A stretch of 64,000 bases of DNA. Origin: Cerasicoccus sp. TK19100. Its GTDB lineage: Bacteria > Verrucomicrobiota > Verrucomicrobiia > Opitutales > Cerasicoccaceae. The notes beneath the pieces were generated by a model that saw nothing but the letters and a program-made list of their open reading frames with translations, ran no database searches and was not told the origin of the DNA. Below, in pieces: positions 17,639 through 26,363 of the stretch. The position numbers and the translations under genes are program-made. Numbering within the stretch: position 1 is the first letter of the stretch; every line of letters starts with the position of its first letter. Where the stretch lies: positions 434,001-498,000 of the forward strand of contig NZ_JAPWDU010000005.1 of assembly GCF_027257155.1 (NCBI RefSeq). The letters run 5' to 3'.

Positions 17639-19108
17639 ATGGCCGATCCGGTAATCGTGGTCGGTGGTGGCTTGGGCGGCCTGAGCGCCGCGATCCACCT
17701 GGCGCACGCGGGCAGGCGCGTCATCCTGTTGGAGAAAAACGAGCGCCTCGGGGGCAAGTGCAACTTGCGCGAATGGAAGGGCTTTCAGTTCGACACCGGG
17801 CCCTCGCTGCTCACGATGCCCTTCGTCATCGACGAGCTGTTTGCCAAGGTCGGCAAGCGCCGTGAGGACTACCTGGAGTTTACCCGGGTAACACCGGCCT
17901 GTCGGTACTTCTTTGCCAATGGGCGGACCTTCGACGCGCCGGGCTCCCTGGAAAGCTTTCGCGATGCGGTGGCGCAGGATTTCCCGACCGACGTGGACGG
18001 CTTTGACCGCTTCATGAAGTATTGCCGCGACCTGTGGGAGGTCAGCGGGCCGCTGTTTCTTTTCAACCGGCTGGAGCCGTCTCTGGCTTTGCAAATCCGG
18101 CCCAAACACGCCTTGGCGGGCCTGGCGGCGATGCGGCCTTGGACGCTGCGACAGGCGGTGGAGCACTACTTTAACGCGCCAGAGCTCAGGCAGCTGTTTT
18201 CCCGCTACGCGACCTACAACGGATCGGACCCTTGGCGCACGCCAGCGACGTTTAACGTGATCAGCTACGTGGAGATGGCCTTTGGCTCGTGGCACATTCA
18301 GGGGGGCATTTACCAACTGGTGCAGGCGCTGGCCAAGCTCGCTGGCGAGCTCGGCGTGGAGCTGCGAACCAATGCGCCGGTCGACACGGTTTTGTTTAAC
18401 GACGGTCGCGCCAACGGTGTGCGCCTGGCTGATGGCGAAACCCTGGCCGCCAGCCGGGTCGTGATTAACGCCGACGGGGTGGGGGCGCTGACGGGTAATC
18501 TGTTCCGCGAGCATCCGAATTCGCCGAAATGGCGGGCGCAATGGGAGCCGCGTGAGGCCTCCAGCAGCGGGGGCGTGCAACTGCTGGCCATCGATGGCGA
18601 ATGTGAGGCGCTGGCCTGCCACAATATCTTCTTCAACGAGGATTACCGGCAGGAGTTCACCGATCTCTTTGACGCCCCGCAGCCGCTGCGCGATCCAACG
18701 ATTTATATCGCCGCGCCGTGCAAGATTGATCCTAGCCAGGCACCTGCGGGGAAGGAGGCGTGGTTTGTCTTGGTCAATGCGCCGGACACCCAGCGCTCGC
18801 CCGATTGGCCGGAGGACTACGATGCACAAGTGCGCGCAACGCTTGCCGGGCGCTTACCGTGGTTCCGCGAAGAGCGCGTGCTATGGCGCGAGAGTTTGCC
18901 GCCCACATTTTTGCGCGACGAATACGGTGCCTGGCGTGGCGCGATTTACGGGCCAGCGTCGAATGACCGGCGCTCGGCGTTTTTGCGTCTGGGCATCCGT
19001 GGCCCGGCGAAGGGCTTATACTTTGCCGGTGGTTCGGCGCATCCAGGAGGTGGCATGCCGCTGGTGCTGACCAGTGGCCGACTCGCCGCGGAACTGGCGG
19101 CCCGTTAG
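17639..19108 (+). CDS. CrtI-family carotenoid desaturase/oxygenase
   Basis: 489 residues, a flavin amine-oxidase-type protein. The dinucleotide-binding motif VVGGGLGGLSAAIHLA begins at residue 6 and is followed by the family-specific LLEKNERLGGKCNL; the C-terminal FAD motif is LYFAGGSAHPGGGMPLVL near residue 462. These place it in the CrtI/CrtN/CrtP group (phytoene or diapophytoene desaturase, or diapolycopene oxygenase). The GGGMP form of the C-terminal motif looks closer to the diapo-carotenoid enzymes than to plain CrtI, but I cannot separate them by eye. Probably peripheral to the inner membrane, making pigment. No crtB/crtM is adjacent. The start ATG follows the yicC stop by 3 bases, suggesting translational coupling. 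Confidence 0.82.
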   Translation: MADPVIVVGGGLGGLSAAIHLAHAGRRVILLEKNERLGGKCNLREWKGFQFDTGPSLLTMPFVIDELFAKVGKRREDYLEFTRVTPACRYFFANGRTFDAPGSLESFRDAVAQDFPTDVDGFDRFMKYCRDLWEVSGPLFLFNRLEPSLALQIRPKHALAGLAAMRPWTLRQAVEHYFNAPELRQLFSRYATYNGSDPWRTPATFNVISYVEMAFGSWHIQGGIYQLVQALAKLAGELGVELRTNAPVDTVLFNDGRANGVRLADGETLAASRVVINADGVGALTGNLFREHPNSPKWRAQWEPREASSSGGVQLLAIDGECEALACHNIFFNEDYRQEFTDLFDAPQPLRDPTIYIAAPCKIDPSQAPAGKEAWFVLVNAPDTQRSPDWPEDYDAQVRATLAGRLPWFREERVLWRESLPPTFLRDEYGAWRGAIYGPASNDRRSAFLRLGIRGPAKGLYFAGGSAHPGGGMPLVLTSGRLAAELAAR

Positions 19109-19109
19109 C

Positions 19110-19721
19110 CTACTCGACGAAATACATGCTGCCAGCGAGGCTTTTGCTGAGGCCGAAGAATTGCTGGTAGCGATCTTCCGGTGCTTCAATGCGCAGCAGG
19201 TAGGTCTGGCCGTCCATTTGTGCCCAGCTTTCGAGGATGATACAGCGAACGACTTTGCCATCAATATCGCGGGTGAGGGCGTACTCGATGGTAATGGGCT
19301 TGGCCCCGAGGAAGCGGATTTTGGCTGGGCCTTCACCGCCTTCAGGCTGCGTGATGATTTCGAAAAACTGCTTGTTGCGCGCGGCCTCCTCGCTTTTGCG
19401 GCGCAGGTAGCGGGCGACGCTCTCCACGCTTACGCCGCCTTGCAATTCTGAGCCGTTAAAGATGGTCAACGAGATTTCCTGATTCGGCAAAAAGCGATGC
19501 TTGAGCAGCATCGACTCGTTACTTGGCTTGGCGATTTCCAAGGCGTCGTAATAGTCCATCTGGATGTCCTGCTTGCCGGAAAGTCGGATGCGCGGCAGCT
19601 CGACGGCCTCCAGTTTTTCGGTAACGATCTTCGCCGTCATCGGGTAAACCGGGGCAGCGGGCAAGCTGATCGGCAGCGCCGTGAACAGGGCCAGAGATGT
19701 GAGGGCGAACAGTCGATTCAT
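19110..19721 (-). CDS. Small exported protein ending the pseudopilin operon
   Basis: 203 residues, starting at the ATG at 19721, which lies 1 base after the stop codon of the large upstream pilin-like gene and begins with a signal peptide (MNRLFALTSLALFTALPISL, cleavage near AAPVYP). A longer frame would start 13 codons earlier inside the previous gene and lacks this logic. I recognise no family. The mature part alternates beta-prone and helical pieces and ends in a helix (DRYQQFFGLSKSLAGSMYFVE-like) reminiscent, weakly, of PsbP/DcrB-type folds. Operon position makes an accessory or chaperone role for the pilin-like proteins likely. It is not visibly related to the exported protein at 5651-6424, although that gene occupies the same place in its own set. 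Confidence 0.68.
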   Translation of the reverse strand: MNRLFALTSLALFTALPISLPAAPVYPMTAKIVTEKLEAVELPRIRLSGKQDIQMDYYDALEIAKPSNESMLLKHRFLPNQEISLTIFNGSELQGGVSVESVARYLRRKSEEAARNKQFFEIITQPEGGEGPAKIRFLGAKPITIEYALTRDIDGKVVRCIILESWAQMDGQTYLLRIEAPEDRYQQFFGLSKSLAGSMYFVE

Positions 19722-19722
19722 A

Positions 19723-21963
19723 CTAGCTGCTGGAAGGCATTTCAGACTTAATCTTCGCAATGGCGCTCTCGTATTCAGCCGCAGTCAAGTCGCGGTAATC
19801 ACGGCCACGGTAGGTGCGTGTACTCGGCGTGCCGGGAGGGTAGAAGCCTTCGCCCAGCTTTTCGTGAAAGCCCCAGTTGCGGTTGGGGGCACTGTAAACA
19901 TCGCCTTTGCCCCAGCGCTCGTTGGCGACTTCGCTCTCGAACAGGGCGACGAGTGAGCCGCGGATGCGGAACGTTTTGCCGCCCCAGTTTTCCAGGAAGC
20001 GCGGGAAGTTTTCCACCCCGCCACTGTAGGATTTCGAACCGGTTTTGCCCGATGGCACCAGACCGGTCAGCACGGCGGCGGAGACTTCGGTAAAGCTCGA
20101 CGCGTTACGGCTGGACTGGCCTTTGGCGCTGTTGGCGTCCGACCAATTGGTGCTCAGGAAGGTGACTGCGTCGGCAATGAGGGCAGAGGGTGCCTCGCCG
20201 TTGGTTTTGGCAAAATTACTGGATGAGTCCGGCTCGGTGGGCGAGCCGGTGCTGGCATTACCATCCGCATTGTAGTGCCCCTGCACGTACATTGCTTGGT
20301 TGGTGGCAAAGCTGGTGCCATAGACGCCCTTGCTTTGGCCATAGCTCGGGTTGGGGATTTCCTTGGCGTTGGTCAGCTTCACGCCCCAGCCTTCGATGGC
20401 GGGGTTAACATTGTCTTTGCGGGTGGTGGTGGCGTTTTGCTGGGGGAACTCGACGTAAACTACGCCGTTCCACCAACTGGCGGGCTGACCACCGCTCGAC
20501 CAATCGCTACTGTCGTTGTTGTGCACGATGGTGCGCAGCTGACCGACGTCGACATCGACAATATTCAGATCCGCGCCTTCGCGCTTGTCGTGCAGGCCGG
20601 AAGTGACGGTCTCGCTGCTACCGCTGCCGGTGCTCGCAAATTTCTTTACGGAAACAAAGCTAGTTTTGGGTTCAATGACAGTCTTTTTCGGATTGCCGGC
20701 GGCATCGTAGGTGAGGTTGCCGTCGCCATCGCGCTGGTAGCTATACATGCTGACGTTCCCCGTGGCACTGACGGAGACGGTGAGCCCGGCCTTGTAAGAA
20801 AACTTTTGCTTCTCCACTTCGTTGCGCTCGATCGCGGCCTGATAGCCAGTGGGGTTGGTGACTTTGTCGGGGATGGCGAGGTCGGCTTTTTTCAGTGTTG
20901 GCTGAATGAGCTGGTAAGCGTAGTTGAGCGACTCCTTGGCCGAGGTGCCGGAGTTGGTATCTTCCACGTAATCCATGACGCCAACCGGGTTCTGCGCGCT
21001 GATGCCGTGCGCTTTGTTGAGCAGGTTGCCATCAAAGAGTTGGCTGGCAATGGAGGCCCAGTTGTTCGCGGTGCTGATCAGCCAATCGCCACTGTGCAAA
21101 TCCCGGGCTTCTTTTTCCCAAGTGCTGTCTTCCTTCATGGAAATCAGCTTGCCGTCGCGGTTGGTAAACTTCACGTCGCCGTTGCTGTTGCCCTGGCCGG
21201 ACTCGCCACGGCGACCGTGGAAGATGTCACCCGCAGCTGTCACTTTGTTGTGGAACGTGAGCCCGCTGTTGGACTGGATGAACATGTCGCCATTGGAGTG
21301 GACGTTGCCATAAATATTCATGGTCGGCCCCGGGGCGATTTCCATCGGCAAGTTGTAGAAAATGGCATGGGCAAAGAGGGGGGCGTCGCGGACCTCAAGC
21401 AGCTGGCGGGTGTAGGCCGTGGAGCCGTTTTCATCGGTCCAGCCCTTGCGGTTGACGGTGGCCTTGGCCAGGATTTCCACGGCGCGGATAAAGGTCATTG
21501 TGCCGGCGAGCGGGTCGTTTTCGTTGCCGGGAATCCGTGGGTCGATGAAGCGCCAGGTGCCTTGCTGGACGGGCCCGCCGATGACCTCGACCGGCTCGCT
21601 GTTGTAGGCGTCCATGGTGGCATAGGTGGTGACTGATGGGTTGAGCAAATTGGTGTTGGGCGCATTGACATCCCCCACGTAGCGGGTGATGAATTCCGCT
21701 GGCACGCCGAGGGGATTCTTCTTGGGCGATAGCTCATCGACCGGGAATGCCACGCGGTTGTCGAAGCGCTCCTGCAGGTCGGCAAAGCTGGCCTGCAACA
21801 ACGTTTCCGCAGCCAGGCGTGCCTCGTGATACATGCTGGCGCGCTTGTTGAGGCTGGACTCGTGGCGGACCAGGCGCAGGGCTGCGAACACAACGGCTCC
21901 CAGCGCGGTGGCGATGATCAACACCAGCATAATGGTGTTACCAGGGCGGCGATTGGTTTTCAT
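19723..21963 (-). CDS. Large PilX/GspK-like protein
   Basis: 746 residues. The N-terminus is basic (MKTNRRPGN) followed by a pilin-type helix TIMLVLIIATALGAVVFAAL that lacks the Glu at +5, then a helical stretch rich in Ala/Leu/Glu (residues about 35-70), as in PilX or GspK-type minor pilins. The remaining 650 residues form a large extracellular region with IYGNVHSNGDMFIQ and repeated short beta-strand-like pieces, plus Ser/Thr/Asn/Gly-rich linkers. It starts 4 bases after the stop of the GspJ/PilW-like gene. By analogy with T2SS/T4P minor pilin sets (I-J-K or V-W-X), it would sit at a filament tip. It is far larger than GspK (about 320 residues), so its role may be adhesive or structural. 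Confidence 0.72.
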   Translation of the reverse strand: MKTNRRPGNTIMLVLIIATALGAVVFAALRLVRHESSLNKRASMYHEARLAAETLLQASFADLQERFDNRVAFPVDELSPKKNPLGVPAEFITRYVGDVNAPNTNLLNPSVTTYATMDAYNSEPVEVIGGPVQQGTWRFIDPRIPGNENDPLAGTMTFIRAVEILAKATVNRKGWTDENGSTAYTRQLLEVRDAPLFAHAIFYNLPMEIAPGPTMNIYGNVHSNGDMFIQSNSGLTFHNKVTAAGDIFHGRRGESGQGNSNGDVKFTNRDGKLISMKEDSTWEKEARDLHSGDWLISTANNWASIASQLFDGNLLNKAHGISAQNPVGVMDYVEDTNSGTSAKESLNYAYQLIQPTLKKADLAIPDKVTNPTGYQAAIERNEVEKQKFSYKAGLTVSVSATGNVSMYSYQRDGDGNLTYDAAGNPKKTVIEPKTSFVSVKKFASTGSGSSETVTSGLHDKREGADLNIVDVDVGQLRTIVHNNDSSDWSSGGQPASWWNGVVYVEFPQQNATTTRKDNVNPAIEGWGVKLTNAKEIPNPSYGQSKGVYGTSFATNQAMYVQGHYNADGNASTGSPTEPDSSSNFAKTNGEAPSALIADAVTFLSTNWSDANSAKGQSSRNASSFTEVSAAVLTGLVPSGKTGSKSYSGGVENFPRFLENWGGKTFRIRGSLVALFESEVANERWGKGDVYSAPNRNWGFHEKLGEGFYPPGTPSTRTYRGRDYRDLTAAEYESAIAKIKSEMPSSS

Positions 21964-21967
21964 AGCT

Positions 21968-22660
21968 TTATCCTCTCGGTGAAATGGACAGGTTATAGGT
22001 GTTGGTCACTTCCTGAGCATTATTGCCATGCAGGATTTCTCCGTTGACCACGGTGACCTTGCCTTGCTGGTAGTTGGTAAATAAGCGGCCGTTGGCGATG
22101 CCGCGTGAAAGCTCAATCACGATTGGGTAATCACCCGAATCATCTGCGGCCAGCTTGGTCAGCATTTGTTCGATGGAGGTATCGCTGGCATTTACATAGT
22201 CGCTCGAATCCTCGGCCGACCAAGCCAGACGATACACCGGCCCGGCACCGTCCTCTTCGTCATCGGATGCTTTGCGGAAGTAAACAATCACGCTGGTGTA
22301 GTGCTCCGGGTCGTCCGCATTGGGGTGGGGCTGAAGCGTGGCGAGCACCAGGCAGTCGCCGCTTTGGCCGTCGTCGCGGCGATCACCGCCGGAGTTGCGG
22401 TCTTCCGTGGCAAAGCTCGAGTAAATAATGGCGGCGTTGGAGGAGCGGGTCTCAGCGGCCAGGCGCATGGTAAAGCTGCGGACATCCTCGGAGATCTCGG
22501 ATTTTTCCGTGCCCCAGAATACCCCCCGCGCGACGTCGAGCATGAACGTCATCATGCCGACGGACAACAGCGCGACCAGCAGCACGGAAAAGATGATTTC
22601 CGTGAGCGTAAATCCCTGGCGCGCCTTGGAACGTGTGGTGTGTTGCATCTGCGTGTTCAT
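21968..22660 (-). CDS. Prepilin-type protein, GspJ/PilW-like
   Basis: 230 residues. A 16-residue basic leader ends in Gly and is followed by FTLTEIIFSVLLVALLSVGM: the prepilin peptidase site G16|F17 with the conserved Glu at +5 (residue 21). The mature region, about 200 residues, is of the size of PilW/GspJ-type minor pilins, with a mixed beta-rich body and no cysteine pair. It should be cleaved and methylated by a PilD-type peptidase and inserted in the inner membrane as part of a pseudopilus or pilus tip. It lies 8 bases after the preceding prepilin gene. Whether it corresponds to Verru_Chthon protein C or D would need profile comparison. Confidence 0.82.
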   Translation of the reverse strand: MNTQMQHTTRSKARQGFTLTEIIFSVLLVALLSVGMMTFMLDVARGVFWGTEKSEISEDVRSFTMRLAAETRSSNAAIIYSSFATEDRNSGGDRRDDGQSGDCLVLATLQPHPNADDPEHYTSVIVYFRKASDDEEDGAGPVYRLAWSAEDSSDYVNASDTSIEQMLTKLAADDSGDYPIVIELSRGIANGRLFTNYQQGKVTVVNGEILHGNNAQEVTNTYNLSISPRG

Positions 22661-22668
22661 GATGGCCC

Positions 22669-23190
22669 CTAGTAGGTGGAGACTTTTTCGCAGTTAAAGC
22701 TGCGCACTTCGCCGGAGTATTCTTTCTTCGTGGTCGGGTGTTTCCAGGTGTAGTCCACCTCAAACCAGAAACCGTCGAAATCCGTGGCTTCGTCCACCTG
22801 CATATTGATGATGACTTCGAGCTCTTTCTTGGCCGTGCCGTCGGCATTGGAAATAATCGGCACCAGCACCGCGGTGTCTTTGGACAGCGGCAGGTTGAAG
22901 TTCTCGCCAAAGCCGATCAAGAACGTGTGGTATTTCTCACCTTCGCCATTCACCGGCGGGTTGAGCAGTGCCTCCGTTTCGATGCTTTTTAGCTGCTCCA
23001 GAAAGCTGATCGCCACATTGAGCGCGGCCGACTCGTAGAGATTGTTTTCCGCATCGGCGCGCACGGTGAACACAGCCCCGATGATGCCACCCGCCAGGAT
23101 GACAAAGATTACCATGGCAATCATGACTTCCGTCAGGGTCAGACCCCTGTGTAGGTTGCACGGTATGTTAGCTGAGCGCCTCGTCTGCAT
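22669..23190 (-). CDS. Prepilin-type protein, GspI/PilV-like
   Basis: 173 residues, first gene of a leftward four-gene set. The leader of 16 residues ends R-G and is followed by LTLTEVMIAMVIFVILAGGI: prepilin cleavage G16|L17 with Glu at +5, then a hydrophobic helix with IGAVFTVRADAENN. The sequence SAALNVAISFLEQLKSIE at about residues 56-73 is the typical alpha1-C region of GspI/PilV. It should be a minor pilin starting the I-J-K type complex with the next two genes. No GspG/PilA-like major pilin, ATPase, platform protein or secretin is nearby. A promoter must lie in the 180 bases to the divergent antiporter gene; I could not place it with confidence. Confidence 0.83.
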   Translation of the reverse strand: MQTRRSANIPCNLHRGLTLTEVMIAMVIFVILAGGIIGAVFTVRADAENNLYESAALNVAISFLEQLKSIETEALLNPPVNGEGEKYHTFLIGFGENFNLPLSKDTAVLVPIISNADGTAKKELEVIINMQVDEATDFDGFWFEVDYTWKHPTTKKEYSGEVRSFNCEKVSTY

Positions 23191-23450
23191 AGTTCGATGT
23201 AACTAAACGGCAGATTAATATAGAAGGATATAGGGTCAAATGGCAAAACTTTAGCGGGCCCGGTTTTACCTGATTTTGCCAAATCCAGAACAAGGCTTTT
23301 GCAAAAATCGGGACTTTGCCCACCCTGCGAGGCATTCATTGCCTGATATTTTGAGAAAAATGCCCCCGATTGTGCGTCGGGGTCGATTTTCGCCGGTCAG
23401 TCTGGACATTGCCCCGGAATATGCTTTCCTACCCCAAACTTGATTTAGAA

Positions 23451-25067
23451 ATGACCAATACGCGACGCTTAGCTACATTCTTACTTTTTGCATTCATGGG
23501 ACTGTTCGCAGCCCCAGCCGCCTTGGCGGCAGGAGGCGGTGGCCAAGGCGCTGAACCGAGCAATTTCCCCACGCCACTCTCCACCTACATGGACCAGGAG
23601 GAGGAGATGGCCGCCGAGAAAGGCGTGGAGCAGCTAACCCTTGGCGAAACCCTGATGCACCGCGCCAAGGAGAACCCCTTCAACGTCGTGGCAACGGTGA
23701 TCTTCCTGCTCGCCGTCGCGCATACCTTCATGTGCGCGAAGTTCAACAAGATGGCGCACCACTACGAGCACGAGCATCAGGAAAAGCTCAAGAAAGAGGG
23801 TAAGCATTACCCCGCTGGCAAGGAGCCGGTTTCGTTCAAGGCCACACTGTTTCACTTCCTCGGAGAAGTGGAGGCGATCTTTGGTATCTGGGTGGTGCCG
23901 CTGTTTCTGGCGATTGTTTTTGCCCCGGCGCACGGCTGGAGCGACGCGGTGGCCTACATTGATTCGCGTAACTACGTGGAGCCGATTTTCGTGGTCGTGA
24001 TTATGGCGATCGCCTCGACGCGTCCGGTGGTGAAGTTCGCCGAATCCTGCCTGCGCATTTTTGCGAATCTCGGCAAGGGCACGCCGCTGGCCTGGTGGTT
24101 GTCCATCATGACCGTGGCTCCATTGCTTGGCTCCTTTATTACGGAGCCTGCCGCGATGACGATTGCTGCGATGTTGCTCGGCCAACAGTTTTACAAGCTC
24201 AAGCCCTCCAAGAAACTTTGCTACGCAACGCTCGGTTTGCTCTTCGTCAACATCTCCGTGGGGGGCACGTTGACGCACTTTGCCGCGCCGCCGGTGCTGA
24301 TGGTCGCCGTGCCGTGGGGCTATGACATGCCCTTTATGTTCACGCACTTTGGCTGGCGTGCGATCCTCGGTATCCTCATTGCGAATTCGCTCTACTTCAT
24401 GATTTTCCGCAAGGAACTCAGCGCACTGCGTCATGGCATTGTTGCAGAGGGCGATGAGGAAGTCGAAGAGCCCGTACCGGCTTGGGTCATTCTGGTGCAC
24501 CTCGGCTTCCTGGCCTGGACGGTGATTACGCTGCACCATCCGCCATTTTTCGTGGGCGCATTCCTGTTCTTCCTCGGTTTCACTAAGGCGACCGAGCACC
24601 ACCAGTATGATTTGAACATCAAGAGCCCGATGCTAGTGGGTTTCTTCCTTGCGGGCCTCGTGATCCATGGCGGGTTGCAGGGTTGGTGGATCGCGCCGGT
24701 GCTCTCCAGCATGGGTGAGACTGCGCTCTTCTGCATGGCCACGGTCCTGACTGCGTTTAACGACAATGCCGCGATTACCTTCCTGGCCTCACAGGTGCCG
24801 GCGTTCAGCCCGGTGGAAATCCACCATGGGGTGCAAACCGTCAAGGAAGGGGCCGATTTGGCCTACGCGCAAAGCCTGCAATACGCGGTGCTTGCTGGCG
24901 CGGTGACCGGCGGTGGTCTGACGGTGATTGCGAATGCGCCGAATCCAGCTGGTCAAAGCATCCTCAACAAGTATTTCGATGGAGGCATCAACCCGATGGG
25001 CTTGCTGCTGGGCGCGCTGATCCCGACGCTGATCATGAGCGTCTGCTTCATCGTGATTCCTCATTAA
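23451..25067 (+). CDS. Putative Na+/H+ antiporter
   Basis: About 538 residues, read from the ATG at 23451, which gives a signal-anchor/signal peptide (TFLLFAFMGLFAAPAALA); ATGs upstream at 23421 and a GTG at the frame start are less good because they precede it with a non-hydrophobic extension. Around ten further hydrophobic segments follow, with charged cytosolic loops such as KMAHHYEHEHQEKL. The GSFITEPAAMTIAA, GGTLTHFAAPPVLM and TAFNDNAAITFLA blocks, with Asp/Asn in broken helices, fit the putative Na+/H+ antiporter family (PF07399), part of the ion-transporter superfamily with NhaD/ArsB. It would exchange Na+ or another cation for protons across the inner membrane. Stands alone and divergent from the pseudopilin operon. 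Confidence 0.82.
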   Translation: MTNTRRLATFLLFAFMGLFAAPAALAAGGGGQGAEPSNFPTPLSTYMDQEEEMAAEKGVEQLTLGETLMHRAKENPFNVVATVIFLLAVAHTFMCAKFNKMAHHYEHEHQEKLKKEGKHYPAGKEPVSFKATLFHFLGEVEAIFGIWVVPLFLAIVFAPAHGWSDAVAYIDSRNYVEPIFVVVIMAIASTRPVVKFAESCLRIFANLGKGTPLAWWLSIMTVAPLLGSFITEPAAMTIAAMLLGQQFYKLKPSKKLCYATLGLLFVNISVGGTLTHFAAPPVLMVAVPWGYDMPFMFTHFGWRAILGILIANSLYFMIFRKELSALRHGIVAEGDEEVEEPVPAWVILVHLGFLAWTVITLHHPPFFVGAFLFFLGFTKATEHHQYDLNIKSPMLVGFFLAGLVIHGGLQGWWIAPVLSSMGETALFCMATVLTAFNDNAAITFLASQVPAFSPVEIHHGVQTVKEGADLAYAQSLQYAVLAGAVTGGGLTVIANAPNPAGQSILNKYFDGGINPMGLLLGALIPTLIMSVCFIVIPH

Positions 25068-25415
25068 TGTCTTTATCCGCGCCGTCTGCTTCTCGATGAG
25101 ATAGTAGACGGTGTCGGGCAACAACGCGAAGCGCTTGGCAACCCGTAAAGGCGGTTGCCTTGCGTTATTGGGCGTTCACAAGGAGCGGCGTTACTCAAAG
25201 GGCATCACCGGCTGGAGGTGGCGTATCATAGGTCGACGCGGTGGGCAAATTGATCAGCGTGAGAAGGAAATTAGGGGCTGATTAAGTGCAATCACTCGGA
25301 GATAAAGCGGGGGCGGATTGAAATTGCCCCCGGATGCATGTCAGATGATTTGCGAAAACATATTATTGGAACTGCGATTGATGTCGATCAACGTATCTGA
25401 TACTTTTAACACTAA
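25068..25415. other. Non-coding spacer with weak hairpins
   Basis: 348 bases between the antiporter and the P-loop/Asp23 gene, both rightward. Near the left edge a hairpin is possible around 25085-25110 (GTCTGCT / AGTAGAC with one mismatch), and a 7-bp perfect inverted repeat GGCAACC / GGTTGCC lies at 25137-25159 with a 9-base loop. Neither is followed by a T-run, so they are only candidate terminators for the antiporter. I see no convincing gene, promoter pair or RNA family in the remainder. Confidence 0.4.
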
Positions 25416-26363
25416 GTGGACAAAAAGACTTTCAGCGGCAAACTTCAGGAAATGCGAAAAAGTGGTTTCGTCACTCAGCTTCAGCGCGCCCTGGATCAGA
25501 CCAAGTGGCGACTGCGCGGCATGAAGGTCTATGCGCTGGTGGGCAAGGCCGGGACCGGTAAAAGCTTCCGCGCTCGGCTGATCGCTGACTCGCGCCGCAT
25601 TGGTGCGATCATTGACGACGGATTGCTGATCCACCGCGGTAAGATCATCGCCGGTCATTCCGCCAAGCGGGAGAGCACATATATGGCAGCCGTTAAAACG
25701 GCGATGTTTCACGACGTGAAGCACCGTGATGCGATGAAAGTTGCCCTGCGTGAATTGAAGGCTGATGGCGTGCTGCTGCTGGGAACGAGCGAAAAAATGG
25801 TCCGCCGTAACTGCCTGACCCTCGGCCTGCCGGAGCCCTGCGAAATCCTGCGCATTGAGGACATTGCGACTCGCGATGAGATCGAGACCGCGCAGCGCGA
25901 ACGCAGCTCGGGCAAACACGTGATCCCCATCCCGGTGATTGAGATTCAGCAGGCTTACCCCAAGCTTTGGGCACGCTCGCTCAAGGTGTGGTTTGAGCGC
26001 GGCATGTGCAAGCTGACGCAGAACAAGTCTTACGACAAAACCGTTGTCCGCCCGCGCTTTAACCCGAAGGGCTCCATTACGATTTCAGAAACGGCGCTCA
26101 CGCAAATGATCCTCCACTGCATGCTGGAGGAGGCCCCCGAGCTGACCGCCCGCAAAATCAAGATCAAGGAGACGCCCGAAGGCTTTCGCATCCAGATGAA
26201 GGTCTCCCTGCCTTTTGGGCAGGAAGCCATTCAAACCTGTGCCGACCTGCGCGACTACATCATCCGGCAGGTGGAAAATTTTACCGGTATCCAAATCGAG
26301 GAGCTCTCGATTCAGATCGATTCCGTGACGGGCAAGCCGTTTAAGTCTCCGTCGCGCAATTAA
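25416..26363 (+). CDS. P-loop NTPase fused to Asp23-like domain
   Basis: 315 residues if it starts at the GTG at 25416; an ATG 12 codons later is an alternative, and neither has a well-spaced SD. N-terminal part: a P-loop NTPase with Walker A GKAGTGKS near residues 42-49 and a following hydrophobic strand AIIDDGLLIH that may be Walker B-like; a second strand GVLLLGTSEKMV comes near residue 124. C-terminal part (about 215-310): GSITISETALTQMI, RKIKIKETPEGFRIQMKVSLPFGQ and TGIQIEELSIQIDSV, which match the Asp23/Gls24 (alkaline shock, YloU-like) fold. No TM or signal. Asp23 proteins act in envelope stress; a nucleotide-dependent switch feeding such a domain is my inference. Its stop codon overlaps that of the convergent oxidoreductase (TTAA). 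Confidence 0.72.
   Translation: MDKKTFSGKLQEMRKSGFVTQLQRALDQTKWRLRGMKVYALVGKAGTGKSFRARLIADSRRIGAIIDDGLLIHRGKIIAGHSAKRESTYMAAVKTAMFHDVKHRDAMKVALRELKADGVLLLGTSEKMVRRNCLTLGLPEPCEILRIEDIATRDEIETAQRERSSGKHVIPIPVIEIQQAYPKLWARSLKVWFERGMCKLTQNKSYDKTVVRPRFNPKGSITISETALTQMILHCMLEEAPELTARKIKIKETPEGFRIQMKVSLPFGQEAIQTCADLRDYIIRQVENFTGIQIEELSIQIDSVTGKPFKSPSRN

Noticed and set aside
16967-18829. A 620-codon minus-strand open frame opposite yicC and the carotenoid gene
   Set aside because: It spans two clearly coding genes in antisense and exists because of high G+C at third positions.
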